Counted from the first letter of the stretch, positions 13,296 through 26,944 are shown. The stretch: 64,000 bases of DNA from Jacaranda mimosifolia (GCA_018894105.1 CM032121.1:5684507-5748506), one strand, 5' to 3'. Notes: generated from the letters alone by a model not told the origin. Program-made: numbers and translations.

Positions 13296-13318
13296 TCTCT
13301 CTCTCTCTCTCTCTCTCT
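13296..13318. repeat. (CT)n microsatellite in a pyrimidine tract
   Basis: A run of alternating CT within a longer T/C-rich stretch (13266-13326). The homologous position in copy B (about 61083-61105) lacks the CT run. Confidence 0.8.
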
Positions 13319-14049
13319 TTTTTTTGCTTAAAACATGATTGCTATATTGTACATATACTCCTTCCTTTTTAATCCAACAAACTCAAACTAATAATAATAA
13401 TAATAATAAATACAACAAACAAACAAATCCATAAAATATTATAATACAACCCACTTAATTATTGAACTAATCATTACAAACTTACAACACAATCACATCC
13501 ATTCATCACATACATATATACACACATATATGTCCAATATCTTTTATTATTATCCTTGCAATTAAAAAAATAATTAAAATTCATCTTCACCCTCAAACAA
13601 CAACACAAAAGCATTGATTTGACTGCTACAGTATAAAATGTCTCCTCCAAAACATAACCAAACATATCAAAACTCTCCAAACCCATTTTTTAACTATTTC
13701 CCAATACAACTTTCACATTCTCCAATAATTCTTTCAACATTCATTCTCTCAAAACATATAATAAACACATAATAAAATCAAACAAAAAATATAACCAAAC
13801 ATTAATTTCTTGCCAAGTCTTTGATGGCTTGCAATTTTTATTTAACAGAAGATGCATTCTTTAGCAGATAAAACACTTCCGGTTTTTCTCTTCACCAAAT
13901 AAAATATGTAATTGCCTCAGAGAAGTGTTCAATTTTCTTCTGTTGCTATAGTAGCTTTCCTTGTCAACGTCCTTGATTACAAATACTTTACTTGTGTAAG
14001 AAAAAATATTCAAAGGTTTGTTAGTTACTTCATATGTTAAGATAGTGGA

Positions 14050-15404
14050 TTTTAAAAAGTGACCCCCCTGTGATCATAAAAATTAGCAAAAAGCCCCCCT
14101 TGTGAAAAAAAATATACAAAAAATACCCTTATATTTTAAAAAATCATGTAACGAACTCCTGAGAGCGTGGATGTAGGACACGCGCTTGTGTATGCATATG
14201 GGCTTAAATTATTGTATATTAAAAGACAATTATACCCTTGTTCATCAACTGTTGAATTTCCTTTTAAAAAATAAACTATTTAGATCAAATCATATTATAT
14301 TTTTCCAAAAAATATATATACAATATAATATATTATCATATATATAATGTGTATATATATATTATATACATATGTGTATATATATACATATATATATAAA
14401 TGACTACCCACCCACCCACCCCCCACCCACCCACCCAAAACCATACCACACCCCCACCAGCAGCGGGCAGCCACTGCTATATCAAAAAAAAAAAAAAAAA
14501 AAGGTCAAAAACAAATGGTGGCCGTCAGCTGCCATCAACACGGCGCCATGGCTACATTGGCCATGGCGGCCAGTGGCCGGATCTGGCTAGATCTGGCCAC
14601 AGTGCTGCCATTGTAGCCCGTAAGGTTTAGGGAGACGGATTGAAGGGGGGGGGGGGATAGGGTTTTGTATTTTATATTTTCTATTAAATAATTTTATGTA
14701 TTATCATATATGTATTATAATGTATAGATTATAAAATATCTGATAATAAATATATAAATATAAATATCTTATAAAAATATATATGTATATAAATATATTA
14801 TATATTTTTTAATAAATATATATAATGAATAATTTGAAAGAAAAAAGATATAAATAAAAGTTATTTAAATTTTATAGATAAATTTTATAAATGCTATATA
14901 AGTATTTAAGTATAAATAAAAAATATGTTGTGTATTTTTATGAAATTTAAATTTTATTTACTTTGGAATGAATTGATAGAAAGAAAAATGAATATAATTG
15001 ATAAGATAAAAATAAAAGTGATTTTAATTTTATAAATAAATTTATATATGTATAAAATGAGAATATATGAAATAATGAGAAATGAGAAATAATGATAAAT
15101 TTATATATATGTATAAAATGAGAAATATATAAAATAATGGAAGAATATGAGAACTAAAAAGAAAAGAAAATAATGAAAAAAATGACAATAAATGGTTATT
15201 TAAATTGAATTGAAAATATATTAAATGTAAGGGTAAATTAATCTTTTCATATTAAAATTATGTTAAATGGGCAACAAATGAGAAGGGAGAGGTGGTGTGC
15301 ATGATTTTATAAAACATAAGGAAGTTAATTGTATATATTTTTTTCATAAGGGAGCTTGATGCCTATTTCACAAATCACGACAGGGGGGTAAATTACAATT
15401 AGCC
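14050..15404. mobile_element. MULE-type non-autonomous element, copy A
   Basis: The ends form an imperfect inverted repeat of about 60 bp: the left end has GTGACCCCCCTGTGATCAT and a later CCCCCCTTGTGAAAA, and the right end, reverse complemented, has TTTACCCCCCTGTCGTGAT and CTCCCTTATGAAAA. Flanks match as gttaagatagtg on the left and gttaagactgtg on the right, consistent with a Mutator-like duplication of about 9 bp or slightly more. The interior is AT-rich with one GC-rich island (14400-14660) containing ccaccc, ccatggc and ggccgg runs. No transposase is present; the open frames over the island are low-complexity. Confidence 0.6.
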
Positions 15405-16478
15405 AGTTAAGACTGTGATGAAAGAACGCCAGGCAGCCAAAAGTTGTTTAAGAAACTAATGCAGCAAAACGAAGCTGGTTCAATAACAGAAGGCATATCA
15501 CTATATCAGCAAGAATATCTTGTATATGTTAGGAATATTTGTTAAAATACTGCCTTGATTAATCATAAGAATATGTGCAAATTTCAATATACAGATACTT
15601 TGCTGGAGTAGGTGATAGCAAATGGATAGAAAATTTTAATATCAAGTTGAGGGAGAAATTGTCAATTCATTTTGGTAAAGCTAGGAGATAAAAATAGTTC
15701 CAACCTATAATATGAATAGAGTCGTTAGGGGAGTTGGGAGGCTATGTCAGTCTTATATATATATGGCTCGACATACAGAATAAGAAAAATACAAGAACTA
15801 TAATTATTATTAAGAGAATAAAGAATTTTTCAAAAATGGTGAATGCATGGGATATTTACAGTTGAACCTCGAGGGTAGTAGATAAATTTTAGAATATGAA
15901 ATGACTATAGGGTTGTAATATATTTATACGCAATTTAAAACAAATTGGAAGGTAGGAGTAATATGTCTTATTTTCTCACACAGCTCTCTTTTATTTATTT
16001 TCCTTTCTTTTTACTTTATTCAATTAGCAGAGTATATTACTATTATGCCCCTATTACTAAAATATGGTATGTCAAAGTACAGAAAAACGTAATCTGGTAT
16101 GCAAATTAATTGAGCTTGTTTTGTATATATGGACCAAATATTCTCATGTCTCAGAATTTCGTTTATTTTTTTATTTTTTTGAACTTTTTAAGTCGGTGTC
16201 GTCCCAGTGTCGTGAATGGATGACTCAAAATGAAGTGATATTTTTCTCTTTGAATTACTTATCCGTACATATGAAGTTATCTACATGCTCAAAAAGTTAT
16301 CTATGATATCCTCAAGATTTTACTTGATTAGGATTGTTATTTTTATTTATGGTTAAAATTTTCAAAAAAGTATAATTCCTCCAACACTCATGTCAAAGTG
16401 CGTACCTTGTTTTTGTATTTAATTTTATTCCATATTCTTGCTATGCATCTAAGGTTTCACCAAATGAAAATGACAGGT
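15405..16478. other. Gene-free flank, largely shared with 63264-64000
   Basis: No open frame resembles a known protein. The first 750 bp are near-identical to the end of the window. The last 190 bp or so (16285-16478) resemble 42740-42906 upstream of the intact germin-like gene, ending with the shared phrases ttgctatg, catct and caccaaatgaaa. Confidence 0.6.
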
Positions 16479-17100
16479 TGTTGAAACCCAAAAAGACCAA
16501 ATAGTAAAATTGAGAAATAAAAGTAAAGGAATTCGATGAAACTAACAACAAGATTTAACTTGGTTTGGTGATGCACCTAATCCACCCGACAAAGAAAGGA
16601 ATTTATTGATTTCAAATCAACATGCTAAGTACAATTTAAGTCCCACAAATCTCAAGAGAATATCGAATAGCTTTATTCTAAACTCCATTTTTGAGATACT
16701 ATCTCTAAAGTACTATGGAATCTAGTTTCTAGGGTTCCTCTCTTGTTCGTTCTCATTCAAACTAGAGGAAAATGGGGTTTAAATACCCAAAGAAAATCGA
16801 AAACTGGCCCATGGGCCTGCGTGCCGTGCTAGGCCATGCTTAACTTGTCTTATGATAGAACATGCCGCGCCAGGGCATGAGGAATTTGCGCCTTGACATA
16901 GCATTCCAGTATGCCGCACGCTCGGGCATGCTGTTCCAGTGTATGTTGCGCCGGGGTGCGGCCTTCCTCGTGCCTTGGTGCGTGCCATCCTGCCAACACG
17001 CGCCGGGGCATGCTTTAATGCCTGGTTTGCTCTGCGCCATTTCACACGATTTCTTCCATTTCTTGTCATTTGTAGCTTGAATTTCAATGCGTAATCAACA
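16479..17100 (-). mobile_element. Ty1-copia 3' LTR (622 bp)
   Basis: The block is bounded by the inverted repeat TGTTGA...TCAACA, the typical LTR termini. On the minus strand it directly follows a purine-rich tract (AAGGTAGAGAAT), the usual polypurine tract, which in turn follows the copia RNase H remnant, so this is the 3' LTR of that element. A TATA-like stretch lies near 16778-16786. A GC-rich middle (16800-17040) with tgcgcc and gggcatg repeats produces misleading open frames on both strands. The element's 5' LTR is not found in the window. Confidence 0.78.
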
Positions 17101-17113
17101 ATTCTCTACCTTG
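17101..17113 (-). other. Polypurine tract of the minus-strand copia element
   Basis: Read on the minus strand this is a purine-rich run ending immediately before the TG of the LTR, the expected primer site for plus-strand DNA synthesis. Confidence 0.6.
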
Positions 17114-17154
17114 ACTTAAAATTCTCTACCCATCTTTTTTGTCCTTGTCCCCAA

Positions 17155-18897
17155 AAGGGCCATCATTTGAGTCTGCAAATATTAATCAAATCCAAGCAAT
17201 GCTAGAATTTGATTCCTGGAACAGTCTCTATCAACCTATTTGCTGGGTTATCCTTAGTCCCAACCTTGTCAACCAAAATGATACCTTAAGACACCATGTC
17301 CCAAACAAAGTAATACCTGATATCAATGTACTTTGTTCTCTCATGAAATGCTTGATTCTTTGATAAGTGTATAACACTCTGACTATCACAAAATACTATA
17401 GTAATATCAGAATTCATACCCATATCATCAATTAGCCTTTTTAGCTAAATGCCTTCCTTTACGCCTTTAGCTAAAGCCATGTACTCAGCTTCCGTTGTGG
17501 ACAATGCAATTGATGACTGCAAAGTCACTTTCCAGCTAACCGTACAACCCGAAACACAAAACACATATTCTGTCATAGGCCTTCTGTTGTCCAAATCTAC
17601 AGCATAATCCGTATCCACATAGCCAACAATTCTAGCAGTAGAATTCAATTGACTATACTTTAAATATCTATCTGCAGAGCCTCTCAGATACCTCATAATC
17701 CATTTCACTAGCTGCCAATGAGTCTTTCCCAACTTATACATGCACATACTCTCAACACTAACTGCATGTGAAATATTCGACCTAGTACACACCATGGTGT
17801 ACATCAAGTAGCCAACTGTACTATCATATGGCACATTTGACATGTGCTCCACCTCCTCTGAGCACCTCCTCCTCAGTACTTGGTGATAGATACAATGAAA
17901 GCCTAAAATGTGCTGCAAGTGGCGTACTAACTGGCTTAGACTTATCCATCCCAAAATGCTCAAGTATTTTCTCAATATAATTTTTTTGGCATCTGTACAA
18001 TAATCCTGAGTGTTTGGCTCGGAGGATCTCCATGCCCATAATCTTCTTCGCATTGCTCAAATCCTTCATCTCAAATTCATCACTCAACTGAGCCTTTAAA
18101 ACATTGATCTCAGATATGTTTCTAGAGGCGATCAACATGTCATCAACATACAACAACAAATATACGAAAAGGCCATCACTACATTTATTAGGATATACAC
18201 AACAATTATAAATGCTTCTAGTATATCCTGTCTTGGTAATAAAAGCATCAAACCTCTTATACCACTGTCTAGGAGACTACTTCAAGCCATACAAAGACCT
18301 CTTCAAAAGGCATGTATGATTTTCCTTTTCGAAAACAATGAATTCATTTGGTTGACTCATGTAAATTTGTTCCTCCAACTCACCATGGAGAAATGCTATT
18401 TTCACGTCCATCTGCTCAAGCTCCATATCAATGGCAAGTAGCACACGAATCGAAGTACGTTTTACAATTGGGGAAAACACCTCATGCAAGTCAACTCCCT
18501 CTCTCTAAGTAAAGTCCTTTGCAACTAATCGCGCCTTATATCTCGCATCCTCAACCCTAAGGATCCCTTCCTTTTTCTTGTTGATCTATTTGCAACCTAC
18601 AATTTTCTGCCTTTTAGTACATCAACCAGCTCCCATGCGTTATTTTTGTGTGGAGACTCCATCTTTTCACTCATAGTTGCAACCTATTTTTCAGAATGTA
18701 GACGAGCAATGGCCTCTTTATATGTTACTGGATTATCACCCACAAACTCCTCAGCCGAACCCAAAGCATAAGCAACAAGATCTAAATATGCAAACTGCTG
18801 TGGTACTTTGATCTGCCTCCTTTCTCTATCGCGAGCCAAACGATAGTTCTGCAGTGAATCATTTTTCTGCTTCTGATTAGGTGACAATGAGCTCTCA
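17155..18897 (-). pseudogene. Ty1-copia pol remnant: reverse transcriptase and RNase H
   Basis: On the minus strand this is the second half of a copia polyprotein. From 18887 down come the integrase-RT linker, then RT with FSPIVKRTSIRVLLA, DVKIAFLHGELEEQIYM and SLYGLK (18489-18277), and the catalytic YVDD box near 18150-18139. RNase H follows with GYVDTDYA and a TTEAEYMAL box near 17500-17470. Beyond the last long frame, different frames still show DSQSVIHLSKN, ERTKYIDIRYYF and a final phrase near 17170-17200. Several frameshifts and stops break it, for example between the RT and RNase H frames near 17900 and around 18500-18660, so it is dead. Motifs resemble the Tork/Tnt1 lineage. Confidence 0.88.
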
Positions 18898-19659
18898 CAC
18901 TACAACAAATTACACTTTTAGTAATGAAATTCATTACCCAAAATATTGGTAATGAATTTTTTGCTACTTAAGTTTAGTGCCCTAAAGCCCGTCGCAAAAA
19001 GTATTAGTAACGAAATTTATGGTTTGTTACGAATAATGGACTTATGGCAACGAAATGTATCATTACCAAAAGTTTTGTATTAGTGACAAAACAATGTTAG
19101 TTACAACTGATTTGTATAGCATAACGAAATACCTAGTTGCCAAAACGTTGGCAGTTTTGTCACCTTTTATTTTTCGTTACCAATGCATATTATAATAATA
19201 TTATTTATTTATTTTAGTTTCGTTACAAATTGTTTGTGTACCAAAATTTTGGTTACGAATAATATTTTTATTTTAATAAGCTTCTCATTACTAAATGAAT
19301 ACATAACTAATAATTTCATTACAAAAAATATTATGAGTTTTGTTACAATTACTATATACAACTAAATGTTTTGTTACCTATGACATGTAAGATTAAAATA
19401 TTTTGTTACAAATAAGCAATAAATTGGTTACAAATAATTAATTTCTTAATTAAGATTGAGTAATTATTTGTTACAAATTGGTAAATTGTTCATTACAAAT
19501 AAATAAAACAATTCGTTAGAGATACGTCAAATTAATTTGTTAAGATTAAGAAAAGTGACCAACAAATTTCGTTACCAATAAATTGTTTTTGTAACAATAC
19601 TACTTTTGTTACAAAAAGAGTTATTTTTTCCTATTCAATAGGTCAATCTGGATACAAAA

Positions 19660-20920
19660 TTGCAGAAGGAATTCAGATTTGAAGTATATCAACATCCTAA
19701 ATATAGATAATTCATAGTCATTCCTTCAATAAACAAAAGAGTAAGCACATCCATCCATTCACAGACATTACATCAACCACATTCATCTATCTATAGACAT
19801 AAATATAATTTCAAAACATCAATCCCAAATTCAAACCACAACCACAAGCCATGATAACCAAATGGGTATATCAATCAAACAAAAATGTTAAGTTTTCAAG
19901 AAGTGTTATTGCTCAAGTAACAAAAGATATCTCCAAATATATTCCTTAATTCTTGTCAACATCATCACAAAGATGGCTACTTCCAACAATCTGTAAAAAA
20001 ATATTCCACAACACACTGTGAATATAAAAATCATCAAATTAGGTATTACATATGTTTAACAAGTCACTACACATCTATTTTTTCTTAGATTGAATAAGTA
20101 TGACATGTTCAAGAAAGAAGTGTCCATAAGTCGTAAAGATGCCCAAATGGAATATGCTAAGCTTGTGTATGTGACTAATATATAGCCTAATAGACATCAA
20201 AGAACTTTTTCCAATATATTTAACTGACCTTCTTGTGCAAAAGTTTCTACCAACTGAAATCAATTCTCTCATTCAGTTCCCACCCATAATTCCTTGCATC
20301 CTGCAAGCCAAAAAGTACTTTACACATTGTTTGAATGGAAATGTAAATTTTCACATACCACTGACAAGTAACTGAAATAGAAAATAGAAGGAACAAAGCA
20401 CTTAGAAATGTAGCAAGTATAGAACTAAGTGTTCCAAATATACTTGATTCTAAATAAAAATTGGATAATCTATTATATCCTAAAACAATTTAGCAAAAAA
20501 AGTTTTTCTAGCATCCCATACTTCTCAATCAGCATAAATCAGCACAACTAAAAGAATAGTTTCTAGGCATAACTTAAAACTTCCATATTTTAATAGAGAA
20601 AGTTTGTCACACTAAAGGTAAAAACTACATATAACTACTACTCTTCTAAACAAATGTTTAAGTACAAGTATTATTATGAAAGAAGAAAAACTAGATGATA
20701 AATTAGCATAAAGAACATAAGAAATGGTTGAACATAAATTTTCTAATAAACAATGCTACCTTATCATCTCTTCATGATTAAGTTAGAATCTTACCTCAAG
20801 TTCAGGCCCAAATGAAGCACAACAGACCAAAATCATTTTAGGAACATAACCTGGAATGACACACTTGAAATATTTAAATAAAAAATCACAACAACAACAA
20901 TAATAATAATAATTTTTAAA
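19660..20920. other. CACTA interior without recognisable gene
   Basis: AT-rich sequence between the left subterminal repeats and the GC-rich repeat. I see only short random open frames, so any original transposase genes are gone or were never present. Confidence 0.5.
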
Positions 20921-20929
20921 AAATGTGGG

Positions 20930-21165
20930 GGCTGGCCTCCCATCGAGAGACCCTAGCTGCTGCTAGATGGGAGAGGTGCCCAACAGCAGCTGGGTGGCCT
21001 CCTGTCGGGAGACCCAGCTGCAGCAGATTGGAGAGGTGCCCAGCAGTAGCAGGGTGACCTCACAGGAGCTGGGTCTTCCGTCGGGAGACCCACCAACAGC
21101 TGGGTGGAGGCCTCATGACGGGAGACCCAGCAGCAGCTGGGTAAAGGTCTCTTGACGGGAGGCCA
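20930..21165. repeat. GC-rich degenerate tandem repeat (cgggagacccagcagc...)
   Basis: Roughly five to seven imperfect copies of a motif built from gacgggagaccc, agcagcagctgggt and gaggtgcccagcag, in sharp contrast to the AT-rich surroundings. The open frames across it on both strands reflect the repeat, not a gene. A purine-rich gaagaag tract follows (21240-21300). Confidence 0.65.
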
Positions 21166-21511
21166 AACTAGCTCCGGCGAAAGCAAGCCTCGGCTCTCGA
21201 TGATGAGCATCTCGCATGCCAGCCAAGAATGTTACAGTAAAGAAAAGGAAAAAAAAAAAGAAGGAAGAAGAAGAAGAAGAAGAAAGGAAGAAGAGAGAGT
21301 ACCGAAATGGGTGGGAGGAAAATGAAGTGGGTGTGTGGGAAATGAAATTGAAATGCAAAGGGAACAAGACTTTTGTCTTACAATTTTTTTTTTGTTTTAT
21401 TTTTTTATTTTGATATTTTTTATTTATTTATAGTAATTAATTTTTAAAAATTAAAATTTAATTATTCATTAGTTTGTTATATATGACTCTAATTCATATT
21501 TTGATACTTAA

Positions 21512-23621
21512 TGTAGCACCCCCTCTCCGGACAACACCAAAGTTGAGGCACAACCAATTCAATCTTAAATGCCAATCACATAATACTAGGAAACCTGTAA
21601 TTTAACCATTTCTAAAGTCAAACAGTCACACTAATCCAAAAGAATCATTCCAAAAGTATAATATATACAGCCCAAGTATCAGAATCCAACTCATTCGAAA
21701 TTAATTCATTTATCCCAAAAGATTGTCTCTCTGAACAAAATATGTACAATCTAGCATCTTAAGTTCAACATAACATTCACATAACATTTCTTATATCATT
21801 GCCTTGATCAGGTGTAAATATAAGCACAATCGCAACACCTAATCTATCACAAAATAAACTGTCCAACCGAAACTTGGCTCTTGCCTCTCACTTAGGCTTG
21901 TCTGAAAAGAAATAAGGAATAACAAAGAGGATGAGTCTTAAGGACTCAGTGAGGAAAATTCATAACAGGAGACAAAGGAGAAGTTATTAAATTTCAAGAA
22001 CAATGAACAAGATTATTGATAATAATCACATAATCAATTCATGCTTGCTAGAAATCAGAATTTATGCTCAAAAACTTGGAACATGTAAACATTTAGCTGG
22101 CCTGTTGGCATACTTCTTTATTGCTCCTTGATGAATACAAGATAACTTTTTCACTAGCATTTAACCTGAGCCTGAGAACTTTTCTCTTTATCTGTAACTT
22201 TACAATAGCATTTCACTTGAACATGAACATTTTTCTCTTTATCTCTCCATTTGCTTGAGCACATAGCTCGGCGTGTAACAACTTACTTTTATGGCATGAT
22301 CGACATCATGCCCTATCCTGCAACTCACAATTTTGCTACCTCCAGCTAGTTGTAAGTCAGGATCGTAGGTGGGTACTAGCTGGGAGATCTGTCACCATCA
22401 ATCCGTACAGCTTGGCCGTCTTTCTGGACCTAGCCTCGGGCCCAACTTCCCATGGCATCCCTCCGGGTTGAACTTCCCAAGGGCGTCCCTATGGGTTGCA
22501 TGATACAATGCCAACAAATATCAAATCAATTTTTCAAGCAATAACATGAACATTTCGGAACTTTACATGACTTGCCATATACGAGGCAAAATATTTTTCA
22601 ACAACGGCTGGCAAGGCTTATTCTAGTAAACAAGGTACATGAACAATTTAAGGGAACTTTTCACATAAATAGGTCTACCAGACCATTTCAAATGTCATTT
22701 TCACAAAGCTCCACAAAAGCCGATCTGGATAGTCATTTTCAATAAAACGAAACAAATATCAATCAATTTCAAATTAGGAGAACCTCACAGAGTTCGAGAA
22801 TCAGTAACAAATCACGACAGATATCAATCAAGAAAACCTAACAGGTTCAATGATAACTATAGATTAGGCTCAAACAAATCAAGAACCAATCGGTAGAACC
22901 CTCACAGGGGTAACAATAATCAACAGAGTATGATAAACAAAGCAATACTAACCCTCACGAATCAAGAGAACCTAACGAGTTCAATGATAACTATAGGTTA
23001 GGCTAAAACAAATCAAAAACCAATCGGTAGAACCCTCATAGGGGTAACAATAATCAACAGAGTACGATAAACAAAGCAATACTAACCCTCACAAGGGTTT
23101 GTCAAGGAATAGAAAGGTACAAAGATTGCCAAATTGGCGGATCCTCACCTCTTATAGTTTCAGCAAAACAAATCTCAGCTAGCAATCTACTGATCGCCAG
23201 GACCCACTTCTTCTTCACCTAATCAGAGGAATAATCCCATAGTCAAAATTCTTATTCAACACTAAGCCTTCTAAAATTGCATCAAGCATTCTAACATTAT
23301 TTATTTATAAATGAACATGATGATATAAATTCAATAGGTACTATCTACACAATCATCCCAATATCACTATTCCTGAATTAGTGACGATAGTCTATATCAA
23401 TTCCAAAATAGTAGGGTCTCTATCTAAATTATAAGATCATGATATCAAAATCTTATTCCATACAAAGTAGTCCAATCCTGCATAATTAATCCTACTCATA
23501 TGCCACTTAGTCTCACATTACGAAATCCTTAGTCAATATTTATTAATTCCCAATTTTGGCATTTATCATGACATGTCCGGGTCCACAAATTTAATATTTC
23601 TCCTTGCATGGGAATTATACT

Positions 23622-23656
<35 letters not shown>

Positions 23657-24653
23657 TTCAATCATCCCAACATTCTCATTCTTATCATCATACATGGCTT
23701 AAAATGGAAGGTACAACATATGCATATATCAAGGTACAACCAACTAAAGCTTATTCCAAACTCTTTATTACCCAAAATGCTTATCTAGGCCTCGGAATCA
23801 CAAACCAAGAACACCACTGCGATTGTCGGAACGAGGAAAAGAAACTGGTCTCCGGTCGCCAGAGCGCCGCCACAGGAAAATTTCACCGTCACCACTAGAA
23901 TTTTCCTCTCCAGCTCCTGAATCTAACTCCCTAATCAGATTTCAATTTCTCAACCTCAAACACCCTTAATCGAGCTCCTCAACCACCAAATGGGTTTCTC
24001 ACCACCGCCGATTTCTCTCCGATTTCCACCGCTGATGTTGCTCCGATCCCCCATGCAACATACCACCGTGATCCCCTCTATTAGTTTTTCCCAACCATAG
24101 CCTTAAAATTGGATTTGGCCGCCGGAAAGTCACAAACCCACTTCCCACCATGACACTCTTTCTCTCGCCAGAAGCTTCAATCAGATATGGTGGTGTTGCC
24201 GTGGAGCTGGTGAGGAGGAGAAGAAGATGGTTGGTTTAGTTTGGTTGGTAGCTATAGTTCGTGAAGGAGAGAGATGGCACGGTTGGAGAAAAAAAGGAGG
24301 AAGAAGATGATGAATAATAACAAAAATAAGAAGAATGAAGAAATAAGTTGTTCTTCTTAAATCCAACTTTGTCAAATTGCAATTGAGTCCTTAGTCTAAT
24401 TAAGTTAATCAATTAAGTCATCAAAAATTACAATTTATCCCCAACAAAATTTAAATAAAATAATAATATGAAAAAAATAATTAAATTTCATCAAATATTG
24501 AGAATAATAAAAATTTGTAATTCAAACTCCCAAACTTTATAAACTAATTAAATTAAATAAAATTTCATAAATTAAGAATAAATAAAATAATAATTTAACA
24601 TGATTCCCCAAATTATAATTAACAGAATTAATAAAATAATTAGGGGTGTTACA
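21512..24653 (-). mobile_element. Solo LTR, Ty3-gypsy type (3142 bp), TSD CTTAA
   Basis: The block begins TGTAGCACCCC and ends GGGTGTTACA and is flanked by a perfect 5-bp duplication CTTAA (21507-21511 and 24654-24658). Read on the minus strand it starts TGTAACACCCC, a common start of very long plant Ty3-gypsy LTRs, and contains the 'actgagtccttaagactcatcc' type of phrase those LTRs often carry. There is no internal coding region or second LTR, so this is a solo LTR left by LTR-LTR recombination. It lies inside the CACTA element and is therefore younger. An imperfect ~139-bp tandem duplication sits at about 22832-23098. Confidence 0.85.
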
Positions 24654-24659
24654 CTTAAT

Positions 24660-26580
24660 ATTTTTACATATTATATTTTAATATAATTTTCAAAGTTTAA
24701 ATTTTATGATGATTATTGAATATTGACATTTAATTTTAAATATGTAGATATAATAATGTTAATCAATAAAAATAGTCTCTATTATTAATATTTTTGAGGT
24801 TTAAAATTTATAGAAGTTGTGAGATTTTAGAATTTAGAGTTTAAGTTTTATATTTAGATAAAAAAAAAATTCTAAATTAATAATAGTAAAAATCTACAAA
24901 ATAAAATTATGAAATAGTATATTCATCTTATATTATAGGTATAGAGTATAGTTACATATTTTAAAACATTTAAAAATTATTTGGGTGAGTTTATAAGCTT
25001 CTCTAAACATTTTATAAGATGTTTGGTAGCTTCTAAGATGTAAAAAAAATTTTCGTAATCTTTTTTAGAAAAAATCTTATAAAGATTCTAAAATAATATG
25101 TTAGAAATTTATAAGTTATTTTCAAAAAAAGTAAGAAGTTCTTAAATTATTTTTAAAATCTTAACGAGCTCCTGAATTTTAATTATATTAATCATGAAAT
25201 TGTCATTACTAATACTTTATATACTCCAAGATCTGATTATATAAATACTATGAAAACTTATTTTTTTGAAAAAAAGTAAATCTACCATATTGAAAAATAT
25301 AGGATGTAGGAACTGCAAAAATATCTTATAAGATGTAGAAGCTTATAAGACCTTTTAAATAAATTTAGCTGAACATCTTCTTAATTTCTATTTAGCTAGT
25401 TAATAATTTTAGTATTTTATTTTAGAATTAAAAAGTTAATTATTCTCAATTTAGTTAATTTTTTTCTAAATTATTTGCGCAATTACATTTATTTTTGTAA
25501 TGTTCTTTTATACAATAGTTATCTAATATATCTAAATTTTTTATATGAAAATTATTTCTTCCATGATAATAAGATTTCAAAAATAAACTTTTCTTTTGTA
25601 AATTAAAAAATAAATATAATATTTTTCAAATATAAATTTACATTTAACATGAATTTGTTTTGTAAATTACAAATTAATACCCACCAACATATTAAATATA
25701 AAATAGTATAATTTGTGAAATAATTCAATTGTTTTATAAAATTTGAAAATAATTTTTTTTCAAAACAAAATCAACTTTTTTTTAGGTAATAATATTTGAT
25801 AAAAAGGTTTAAAAATAGAGACTTAGTCACTACAATACTACATTTAAACCTTTTTAATGAAAATAATTCAATTATTAAAATAAGATTGGGGATGAAATTG
25901 ATATTTCATACTTATCATAAGTTACAATCTTAAGCATCCAGGCAATTGATTGTGCTAATATTACGATATCCAAATTAGTAATCCAAGCAAACAAATAAAG
26001 TATTGATATATTTATTAGCTAACTAATCTTACACTTATCAATCACATTCAAACTAATCATAAAAAGCAAACGAGCCCTTATGGAATAATTGACATTAAAT
26101 TTACCATTACATATTATGTTAATTATTGCTCAAAATTAATGTACTTAATAAGAAGTATCATAAAAAATTACCAATGTCAAATAACATTTGACATAAAAGT
26201 TAAATTATTGATTCTTAATTAATGTAATTAATAATTATAATAAAATTTAACAGTGTGACACGGCACTTGAGATAATGTTATTTGTATTGATTAATTAGGT
26301 ATACAATTTATAAATTTATATGTTAGTTTCTTAATTAATTTCACTTATTCGGTTCACCCACATATAAGTCACATCTTCATGAAATTTCACTTATAGAATA
26401 TGAGTCATAAAACATTTAATGAAATAGAACTTATGCTTTCAATATATTTAATTATTTCATAATAATTAATTTGTGTGTATATATATATATTAAATTTACA
26501 TTAATGAATAACATTAAATTTTCCATACAACATTTACTAAAATAGAACTTATACTTTTCTATAAAAAAATTATGAAATAA
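24660..26580. other. AT-rich CACTA interior, no gene
   Basis: Very AT-rich sequence with no open frame of note and no clear terminal repeats. Confidence 0.5.
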
Positions 26581-26944
26581 TATTTTTCGCAATTTTGGTC
26601 CATCGGGCTAGAAAGTTTTCAATTGGGCCCAAAAATTGTCCAGTCATTTTCAATCGGGCCTACTTTTTGGGGATTTTGTGACATGTGTCACCCAGCACTA
26701 CATCAGTGTCCACCTCAGCTGGCACATCAACAAAATGGCTGAAATAAAAAAGAAAATAAAAGAAGAGAAAAATGTTGAGGAAAAATATAAAAATAATCAA
26801 TAGGAGTAAAAATTTATATTATTATATATAATATAATACATATGTATTATATAATATTATAATATATACATATATATCAATAGATAATATATTATTATCG
26901 GTATAATATAATACATATATAATTTAAATATATATTCTTTTATA

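Larger units (their letters stand above)
11433..16158 (+). repeat. Direct segmental duplication, copy A (copy B 51043-64000)
   Basis: From 'acaaaatgtaaatgaga' near 11433 this block runs parallel to 51043 onward with long near-identical stretches. It carries the same degraded CACTA end, the same GLP 3' end, the same MULE-type element and the same distal flank, ending at 16158 only because copy B meets the window edge. Copy A lacks the 3.16 kb CACTA insertion found in copy B. It is also missing everything equivalent to about 55926-60856. Both copies have the same orientation and their starts are about 39.6 kb apart. Confidence 0.88.

Noticed and set aside
16779..17087. 102-codon minus-strand frame and overlapping frames
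   Set aside because: They come from the GC-rich middle of the copia LTR, which opens frames on both strands.
20953..21210. 85-codon minus-strand frame rich in Ser, Cys and Pro
   Set aside because: It is the translation of a degenerate GC-rich tandem repeat; the opposite strand is equally open.
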